7,956 nt of DNA from Verrucomicrobiota bacterium (GTDB lineage: Bacteria; Verrucomicrobiota; Verrucomicrobiia; Limisphaerales; UBA1096), in assembly GCA_030747575.1 (NCBI GenBank), contig JASLKI010000180.1, positions 1-7,956 of the forward strand, written 5' to 3'. The first letter of the stretch is position 1. Each line of letters starts with the position of its first letter. Position numbers and translations under genes: made by a program. This document shows positions 1 to 4,674 of the stretch, piece after piece. A model generated the notes under the pieces. That model was not told the origin of the DNA. It worked only from the letters and a program-made list of their open reading frames with translations, and did not search any database.

Positions 1-24
1 TTGAGATCGACTTGGGTTTGAACG

Positions 25-93
25 ATGTCCAAGGAACCCGACGGGCCTCCGGTGCCGGATCAACCCTCCCCCGACAGCCAAGCCAAAGCGTAA
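25..93 (+). other. Probable detached 5' end of tatC (frame break)
   Basis: An ATG at 25 lies three bases after a TGA at 19-21 that may end an upstream gene. It reads 22 codons (MSKEPDGPPVPDQPSPDSQAKA) to a TAA at 91-93. The tatC frame starts its Lys/Ala repeat at codon 83, before its first available start codon (GTG at 98). Dropping one C from the run at 68-72 joins the two frames and gives a continuous Asp/Pro/Ser then Lys/Ala N-terminus. I infer that this is the true start of tatC. The break could be a sequencing error, a real mutation, phase variation in the C-run, or +1 ribosomal slippage. A separate 22-residue peptide is the less likely alternative. Confidence 0.5.
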
Positions 94-178
94 AGCTGTG
101 AAGAAGAAGGCAGCCAAGAAGAAGGCAGCTCCTGGGCGCAAAGCTGTGAAGAAGAAGGCAGCCAAGAAGAAGGCAGCC
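83..178 (+). repeat. Two tandem 48-base units coding Lys/Ala-rich 16-mers
   Basis: Unit 1 (83-130) and unit 2 (131-178) each encode P-x-RKAVKKKAAKKKAA. Bases 92-129 and 140-177 are identical. A partial third unit (AAG AAG AAG) follows at 179-187. The array forms the basic start of TatC. It resembles the Lys/Ala tails of histone H1-like bacterial proteins in composition only. Such a direct repeat can change copy number by slippage. Confidence 0.85.
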
Positions 179-1573
179 AAGAAGAAGCACCCCAAGCCCC
201 CCCCAGCCCAGAAAACTCCGGAGCAGGAAACTGCTTCCGAAACGAGCAATGCTTCAAGCCAAGCGCTTGGCCAAGCGGACGGGAGTGCCCCCGATTCCGT
301 GCACGATACTTCGCAGCATGATGACCCGTACCATCACGACTACGAACACGACGATCACGATTCCTACGACGCCCATCACGACGATCACTACCATCACGGG
401 CATGAGGAACACCAGCAGGCAGACCACACCGAGTCAGCGCTGAGTGCGCCCCTACCGGTTCCGCGCAGCGGCGGTGGCGACGACGGCGACGACACAATGC
501 CCGAGCTGGACGATAACGGCGATGAATTCGGCGGCCCGGTCAAATCGTTCCTCGAGCACATGGAGGATTTACGCTGGGTGCTCATCCGCTGCGTCGCCGC
601 CTTGGGAGTGGCCATGGTGTCCTGTCTTGCTGGGGCGCCGTTCCTCGTCGAAATGCTAGCTCAGCCGCTTGGCCAGGCCAAAGATATCCTCACAGAAGAC
701 CGCGCCGACCACCTCAGCGAACAGGGCAAAGGCGAAATCCACGTCCGGCTCACGCAGGAAGAAGTCTTTCGCATCCCGGTCGAAACCAACCTGTTAACAG
801 AGGCGTACAAACTGCTCGACCTGACCAACAACGTCACGTCATTCAACCTCGTCCCCGCAGTGGAAAACGGCAAACTGCAGTTGCTCCTGCAGCCCAACAC
901 CAACGCACTTACCGAAAAAGACAAACCGGCCCAAGCCGGCCCCGAGCTGAAATCGATGGGCCCGCTTAGCGGTTTCATGGTCGCCCTGCAAATGGCCTTC
1001 TACGGAGGCATAATGGCTTCATCTCCGTTCATCCTTTTTTTCGTTGCCCAATTCACCTTCCCGGCCCTGCGGATCAAGGAGAAAAAATACCTAAAACGGG
1101 CTGTGTTCATTGGTACCATCCTGTTCTGTTGCGGCGCGTCATTCTGTTATTTTCTGCTGATGCAAATCGCGCTGAGTACCTCTGCTATGTTTGCCAACTG
1201 GCTGAACTTCGGAGCCGACCTTTGGCGCGCCGAAGATTACATCAGCTTCGTCTGCAAATTCATGCTCGGCATGGGCATCGCCTTCGAGTTGCCAGTGCTG
1301 ATACTGCTCCTTGTCCGCATCGGCGTACTCGACTACAAAAAACTTTCAAAGTTCCGCATCTACTGGGTCGTCATCAATCTCGTCCTCGCCTCCGTGCTGA
1401 CGCCGCCGGATATCGTCACTCAGGTGCTCATGGCCCTGCCGATGCAACTCTTCTACGAATGCAGCATTCTCATCGCCTGGATTTGGTATCGCCGCGACCG
1501 AAAAAAAGAGGCGCAGCTCGAAAAAGAAGAGGCCGAGGCCAACAAAACGCCCCCTGACGAGCCTGAAAAATAG
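98..1573 (+). CDS. tatC: Sec-independent protein translocase TatC with long N-terminal extension
   Basis: TatC is the inner-membrane receptor of the twin-arginine pathway, which binds RR signal peptides and exports folded proteins with TatA/TatB. The family core starts at residue 151 with FLEHMEDLRW, the cytoplasmic signal-peptide-binding motif. A first membrane segment follows (about 159-183), then FPALRIKEKKY, matching the FIAPALYKHERR loop of E. coli TatC with its conserved Glu. Further on come EDYISFVCKFMLGMGIAFELPV and SVLTPPDIVTQVLMALPM. Two features are unusual. About 150 residues precede the core: a Lys/Ala-rich stretch (1-30), a Pro/Gln/Ser stretch, a His/Asp-rich block (69-110) and an acidic linker. 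The loop between the first two membrane segments is about 107 residues, roughly three times the usual length. The total is 491 residues against about 250 for typical TatC. The GTG at 98 is the only start codon in this frame; the real start is probably ATG 25 across a frame break. No Shine-Dalgarno is visible, and no tatA or tatB is in the window. Confidence 0.93.
   Translation: MKKKAAKKKAAPGRKAVKKKAAKKKAAKKKHPKPPPAQKTPEQETASETSNASSQALGQADGSAPDSVHDTSQHDDPYHHDYEHDDHDSYDAHHDDHYHHGHEEHQQADHTESALSAPLPVPRSGGGDDGDDTMPELDDNGDEFGGPVKSFLEHMEDLRWVLIRCVAALGVAMVSCLAGAPFLVEMLAQPLGQAKDILTEDRADHLSEQGKGEIHVRLTQEEVFRIPVETNLLTEAYKLLDLTNNVTSFNLVPAVENGKLQLLLQPNTNALTEKDKPAQAGPELKSMGPLSGFMVALQMAFYGGIMASSPFILFFVAQFTFPALRIKEKKYLKRAVFIGTILFCCGASFCYFLLMQIALSTSAMFANWLNFGADLWRAEDYISFVCKFMLGMGIAFELPVLILLLVRIGVLDYKKLSKFRIYWVVINLVLASVLTPPDIVTQVLMALPMQLFYECSILIAWIWYRRDRKKEAQLEKEEAEANKTPPDEPEK
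264..277. repeat. Dispersed palindrome, copy 1 (in tatC)
   Basis: CGCTTGGCCAAGCG is a perfect 14-base palindrome. It overlaps a second perfect palindrome, CCAAGCGCTTGG at 259-270, so half-sites are arranged in tandem. In the tatC frame it reads ALGQA (residues 56-60), at the start of the Ser/Ala-rich linker before the His/Asp block. Confidence 0.8.
665..679. repeat. Dispersed palindrome variant, copy 2 (in tatC)
   Basis: CCGCTTGGCCAGGCC is the palindrome with G replacing A in the right arm. It encodes PLGQA at TatC residues 190-194, at the beginning of the oversized periplasmic loop after the first membrane segment. Confidence 0.7.
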
Positions 1574-1592
1574 CGCCAAAAGACTTTACACC

Positions 1593-1615
1593 GGCGGCTT
1601 TCTGGCTAAGCTGCC
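1593..1615 (+). terminator. Weak hairpin after tatC
   Basis: GGCGGCTT (1593-1600) can pair with AAGCTGCC (1608-1615) with one G-U pair and a seven-base loop. No T-run follows, only a short TGTTT after several bases. It may be a weak terminator, an mRNA 3' stabiliser, or chance. The next gene starts 20 bases on, so the two genes could still be co-transcribed. Confidence 0.25.
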
Positions 1616-1635
1616 GCACCTGTTTAACTGATCCA

Positions 1636-2139
1636 ATGAGATATTTCGCAAAAACAACCGGCGTTGCCGCTCTTGTTGCCTTCCTCTCGGTAGGCTGTGC
1701 CGGCCCTGAAAACAAGCTGGGGCGCGGCATCCGCAATTTCAGCGAGTTCACCCGCTTGGGCGAATTCAACCGTTCTGTCGAGCAAACCGCCCTCTGGGAC
1801 GGCCCACAGCACGCCTACACCACTGGCGTCATTCGCGGTTTGAGCCGCACCGTGACCCGCACGGCGATAGGTTTCGCAGAGATCGTCACATTCCCGATCG
1901 CCACCCCGAACTACGAGCCGTGGTTGCAAGGGGGCACCGTCTATCCGGATCCCTCCGTGGCCACGCTGGAGTACCCATGGGGTGGCATGGTGATGCCCGA
2001 CGACGCCCTGTTCCCTGCCAGCTACACGCCCGGCCTTTGGGATGACGGCATCTTTCACCCAAACACCGCCGTCGGTTTCGGCGGCGGCGACGTGGCCCCG
2101 TTCTTTCCGGGCAGCCGCTTCAGGGTGTTTGACCACTGA
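1636..2139 (+). CDS. Small lipoprotein, TIGR04073-like (exosortase system-associated)
   Basis: This is a 167-residue envelope protein. Residues 1-21 form a lipoprotein signal: basic start (MRYFAK), hydrophobic core, and a lipobox-like LSVGC with Cys21 as the expected lipidation site. The mature part has NKLGRGIRNFSEF (about 27-39), then GVIRGLSRTVTRTAIGFAEIVTFPI, then NYEP. These match my recollection of TIGR04073, a family of unknown function co-occurring with exosortase/PEP-CTERM protein sorting in Verrucomicrobia and Lentisphaerae. The C-terminal part, rich in Pro, Gly and aromatic residues, is not recognised. The gene starts 62 bases after tatC on the same strand and ends at a strong terminator, so a two-gene unit is possible. 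No Shine-Dalgarno precedes the ATG. The lipoprotein call is firm; the family call is from memory of motifs. No exosortase gene is in the window. Confidence 0.7.
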   Translation: MRYFAKTTGVAALVAFLSVGCAGPENKLGRGIRNFSEFTRLGEFNRSVEQTALWDGPQHAYTTGVIRGLSRTVTRTAIGFAEIVTFPIATPNYEPWLQGGTVYPDPSVATLEYPWGGMVMPDDALFPASYTPGLWDDGIFHPNTAVGFGGGDVAPFFPGSRFRVFDH

Positions 2140-2161
2140 GCCGCAGTTCAGCAACTTTCCC

Positions 2162-2191
2162 GGCGTCAACCCAGCGGTTGGCGCCTTTTTT
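2162..2191 (+). terminator. Rho-independent terminator after the lipoprotein gene
   Basis: The stem GGCGTCAACC (2162-2171) pairs with GGTTGGCGCC (2176-2185), ten pairs including one T-G, with loop CAGC and a run of six T at 2186-2191. This is a textbook intrinsic terminator, 22 bases after the lipoprotein stop codon. It ends only five bases before the ispE start codon. Confidence 0.9.
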
Positions 2192-2196
2192 GTGCC

Positions 2197-3096
2197 GTGA
2201 AACTCAGCCGCAAATCGCACTGCAAAATCAATCTGCTGCTCAATGTCGCTGACCAGCGCGACGACGGCTTTCACGAACTCGAAATGCTGATGCTGCCCGT
2301 CCCTATTTTTGACCGGCTCGACATCGAGCTGGCCGGAGACAGCATCGAGTTGACCTGCAACCAACCGGGCATCCCCACCGATTCCAGCAACTTGGTTTGC
2401 CAAGCCGCCGAGTCATTCGCTGCCAAGACTGGAGTCACAGGCGGCGTCTGCGTCCACCTCGAAAAATCCATCCCCACCGAGGGCGGTCTCGGCGGCGGAA
2501 GCAGCAACGCGGCGGCAACCCTCCTCGCGCTCAACAAACTCCACGACCAGCCGCTTGGCCAGGCGACGTTGCACGAACTCGCCGCCGAACTCGGCAGTGA
2601 CGTCCCGTTCTTTATGCAAAGCGAAGCAGCCGTGGCCAAAGGCCGCGGCGAAATTATCGAGCCGGTTGCGCCACTCGATGCGCTCGACGGCAAGTCGCTG
2701 CTGCTCGTCAGGCCCGGCTTCGGTGTCCCAACGCCCTGGGCGTACCAAGGCTTGGCCAAGTTTCCCCAGGCGAAAAACCGCCCGCTTGGCCAGGCGAACG
2801 AGTTGGCCAAGAACTTGGCCAACGGCTCGCTGGCTGAAGCCGGCGACGCCTTTTACAACTCACTCGAGGCGCCGGTCTTCGACAAGTTCCCGCTGCTCAA
2901 GCTCATCAAGCAACACGCCTTGGCCAACGGCGCGGAGGCCGCGCTCCTGTGCGGCAGCGGCTCGACCGTTTTCGCGATCTGCCCGGACGCCGCGACGGCG
3001 CAGTCGCTTAGCCAAGCGATAGAGACGGAGTTTGGGAAGCAATCACTCGCACAGACCGTCCCTTTGCCCGGCTACTTCCCCGACACTGTCGCGTAG
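2197..3096 (+). CDS. ispE: 4-diphosphocytidyl-2-C-methyl-D-erythritol kinase
   Basis: IspE phosphorylates the 2-hydroxyl of CDP-methylerythritol with ATP in the cytoplasmic MEP pathway to isopentenyl diphosphate. The 299 residues show the GHMP-kinase layout. The N-terminal SHCKINLLLNV carries Lys10, equivalent to the catalytic Lys of the family. DDGFHELEML follows. The ATP-binding glycine loop is GGLGGGSSNAA (96-106), LGSDVPFF carries Asp135 as the likely catalytic base, and a C-terminal glycine motif CGSGSTVFA lies at 252-260. The length is normal for the family. The GTG start is chosen because the family N-terminus begins right there; no Shine-Dalgarno is visible, and a terminator T-run ends five bases upstream. 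Two copies of the dispersed palindrome sit in frame as PLGQA (119-123 and 196-200), and related TTGGCCAAG-type words cluster in the second half. The gene meets the PLD-like gene tail to tail with a nine-base gap. Confidence 0.95.
   Translation: MKLSRKSHCKINLLLNVADQRDDGFHELEMLMLPVPIFDRLDIELAGDSIELTCNQPGIPTDSSNLVCQAAESFAAKTGVTGGVCVHLEKSIPTEGGLGGGSSNAAATLLALNKLHDQPLGQATLHELAAELGSDVPFFMQSEAAVAKGRGEIIEPVAPLDALDGKSLLLVRPGFGVPTPWAYQGLAKFPQAKNRPLGQANELAKNLANGSLAEAGDAFYNSLEAPVFDKFPLLKLIKQHALANGAEAALLCGSGSTVFAICPDAATAQSLSQAIETEFGKQSLAQTVPLPGYFPDTVA
2551..2565. repeat. Dispersed palindrome variant, copy 3 (in ispE)
   Basis: CCGCTTGGCCAGGCG encodes PLGQA at IspE residues 119-123, between the glycine loop and the LGSDVPFF motif. 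It has the same codons as the copies at 665 and 2782 apart from the last base of the tatC copy. Confidence 0.75.
2751..2760. repeat. Short palindrome CTTGGCCAAG in ispE, head of a local cluster
   Basis: CTTGGCCAAG is the core of the dispersed palindrome. Related words follow closely: PLGQA at 2782-2796, TTGGCCAAG at 2803-2811, CTTGGCCAA at 2814-2822 and CTTGGCCAA at 2919-2927. They encode LAK or LAN within alpha-helical-looking sequence. The cluster may be decayed repeat copies or simply favoured codons for Leu-Ala-Lys/Asn. Confidence 0.4.
2782..2796. repeat. Dispersed palindrome variant, copy 4 (in ispE)
   Basis: CCGCTTGGCCAGGCG is identical to the copy at 2551-2565 and encodes PLGQA at IspE residues 196-200, in a stretch without conserved catalytic motifs. 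Confidence 0.75.
3004..3019. repeat. Degenerate dispersed palindrome (in ispE)
   Basis: TCGCTTAGCCAAGCGA is a 16-base inverted repeat with one central mismatch, one base away from the repeat consensus in its core. In the ispE frame it reads SLSQA, in the place where other copies read PLGQA. Confidence 0.5.
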
Positions 3097-3105
3097 TCGG
3101 GAGCA

Positions 3106-4548
3106 CTACAGCCAACCCTTGAAGATCAGCGCGGGGAGGGTGCGCCATTTCATGCGGCGGATTTTTTTTGGTGACGCTCCGAGATAACGCGGGCGGGCGT
3201 CCGCCGGCAATCCGTCCGGCCCAATGCGGACGCCCTTCTTTTCGATGCGCTCCCTGATCGAGCGAAGCAGTTCACCGGCCATCGCCGCTGATTGAAACTC
3301 AATGGCGACTTCCGTGTTCAACCGCTCGGAGCGGGGGTCGATGTTGAATGAGCCCACCACACCGATGCCGGCCCGCTCCAGGACCATGCTCTTGGAGTGC
3401 AGTGTCTCCATCCCCTCGCGGCCCGGTTCGCCCGCCAGTTCATAAATCTCTAGCCCAAGGACGAGGTGGTCTTCCTTTTTTCTCTGGTAAACAGCCTGCA
3501 CTAGTAGATTGTCGGTCGAGTTGAGGGAGTTGGTAAAAACTACCACACGAACGCCACGCCGAAGGGCATCGCCCAGAACGGTTCGGGCTTTTCGCGTCAG
3601 AATCAGATACGGCGACTCAATCCAGATCGTCTCGCCCGGCGCGGCGTTGTTCACCAGTTGGGCGATGTGGAATCCCGTGTTTTGTGCGCGGGTTTTCCTG
3701 CCTTTCGGATCGGCAAAAAAACGGATTTCATCCACCGGCCGCAGTCGCTGATTCCAGTCGGTGCCGCTTGGCAACTGCACGACTCTCGGCTTCGACTGAA
3801 ACTCCGCCCAAGCCCGGTCGAGCACCGCCTTGCCCTTGTCGATGTCTCGCTGAAGGATGGCCCGGTGCACCGGCGGGATGGCCCGGCGGCGGCTCGCCGT
3901 GAGTCGCTTGGGCGAGTCGTCGGGCCGGATGAGACAGCGATATTTGCCAACGTGCATCGGCTTCACCTTCGGCCCGTTCCAGAGCGTCATGAAGTGTACG
4001 TTGGCCTGTGCGGCGGCTTCGCCCTCAACGAGGATGTCGCGGTCAATCCGGTTACGAAACACCGTGTCGCCCTCTTTCCGGAATCGGCTCAGCCCGAAAT
4101 AGGAGTTATCGATGTTGCGCCCGCCGGTGATCAGCAAGTTGCCGTCCGCAATGAATAGCTTATCGTGCAAACGCCGGTTGAATCGAAATGGCTTCAGCGG
4201 GTCGAACGGGTGAAACACCCGGATCTCCACGCCTTCCCGGATCAGGTGCGCGCCGAGGTGCGTGGGAATTTTATTAAAAAGAGCATCAACCATCAGCCGC
4301 ACCTTTACGCCGCGCCGCGCCGTTTCGCGTAACAGCGCGAAGCCCCGCATCGTGAAATCGTCCTCCTCCCCGCCCACGTAAAAGTAGGAGATATTCAGTT
4401 CACGCCGCGCCCCGATGGCGAGATCGTACCGGGATTGCGCGGCGTCCGCGGGGCCATTGATCAGGCAAACACGGTCGGCCACTGCCAACGGGAGGGCAAC
4501 TGTCAGCAGAACGCAACTCGCAAACAGGAGCTTGTCCAGGCGATTCAT
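3106..4548 (-). CDS. Phospholipase D-like protein, cardiolipin synthase C-like
   Basis: This 480-residue protein has two PLD (HKD) motifs. The first is LHDKLFIAD (His128, Lys130, Asp135) followed by GGRNIDNSYF. The second is LHSKSMVLE (His384, Lys386) followed by GSFNIDPRSERLNTE. The GGRNI and GSFNxDPRSxxLNTE signatures and the length point to the ClsC (YmdC) branch, which makes cardiolipin from phosphatidylglycerol and phosphatidylethanolamine. Another phosphatidyltransferase or phosphodiesterase activity is possible. The second motif ends in Glu391 instead of the usual Asp. Residues 1-24 form a signal peptide or uncleaved anchor (LLFASCVLLTVALPLAVA) with a possible AVA/D cleavage site, placing the catalytic part outside the cytoplasm or at the membrane. 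The ATG at 4548 is chosen because it directly precedes this signal. The frame stays open upstream to 5274, but that stretch is antisense to the LamG gene. The gene is divergent from the LamG gene and convergent with ispE. Confidence 0.88.
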   Translation of the reverse strand: MNRLDKLLFASCVLLTVALPLAVADRVCLINGPADAAQSRYDLAIGARRELNISYFYVGGEEDDFTMRGFALLRETARRGVKVRLMVDALFNKIPTHLGAHLIREGVEIRVFHPFDPLKPFRFNRRLHDKLFIADGNLLITGGRNIDNSYFGLSRFRKEGDTVFRNRIDRDILVEGEAAAQANVHFMTLWNGPKVKPMHVGKYRCLIRPDDSPKRLTASRRRAIPPVHRAILQRDIDKGKAVLDRAWAEFQSKPRVVQLPSGTDWNQRLRPVDEIRFFADPKGRKTRAQNTGFHIAQLVNNAAPGETIWIESPYLILTRKARTVLGDALRRGVRVVVFTNSLNSTDNLLVQAVYQRKKEDHLVLGLEIYELAGEPGREGMETLHSKSMVLERAGIGVVGSFNIDPRSERLNTEVAIEFQSAAMAGELLRSIRERIEKKGVRIGPDGLPADARPRYLGASPKKIRRMKWRTLPALIFKGWL

Positions 4549-4674
4549 CGGCGGCGACTGTGTAACCGCAGAACCAGCAAATAACAACGATTTCCGCTTG
4601 GCCAAGCGGATGATAAGACTTGCATGTCCCTTTGCGAACGGCACCATGCCCGTTGTTCCAAACTTGAATTCACC
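4549..4674. promoter_or_regulatory. Divergent intergenic region between PLD-like and LamG genes
   Basis: These 126 bases must hold the promoters for both outward-facing genes unless transcripts start elsewhere. It is the most A/T-rich non-coding stretch in the window. I found no convincing -35/-10 pair and no Shine-Dalgarno before either ATG. Its one clear element is the 18-base palindrome at 4593-4610. Regulatory function is inferred only from position. Confidence 0.35.
4593..4610. repeat. Dispersed palindrome, perfect 18-base intergenic copy
   Basis: TCCGCTTGGCCAAGCGGA is perfectly self-complementary over 18 bases, the longest and cleanest copy in the window and the only intergenic one. 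It lies 45 bases upstream of the PLD-like start and 64 bases upstream of the LamG gene start. No T-run flanks it on either side, and it precedes rather than follows genes, so it is not a terminator. It could be a dimeric protein-binding site, or simply another member of the dispersed repeat family. Confidence 0.85.

Noticed and set aside
1..21. Six codons ending in TGA as the end of an upstream gene
   Set aside because: Too short to identify or to separate from chance; mentioned only because the TGA sits three bases before the ATG at 25.
1624..2403. 259-codon open frame on the minus strand
   Set aside because: It is antisense to the lipoprotein gene, crosses the terminator and enters ispE; the plus-strand genes have clear family motifs and it has none.
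4513..4548. Lipobox-like LFASC in the PLD-like leader
   Set aside because: The Cys is at residue 12, too early to follow a full hydrophobic core; the hydrophobic segment comes after it.
4593..4610. Intergenic palindrome as a transcription terminator
   Set aside because: It has no adjoining T-run on either strand and stands upstream of both genes; identical words occur inside coding regions.
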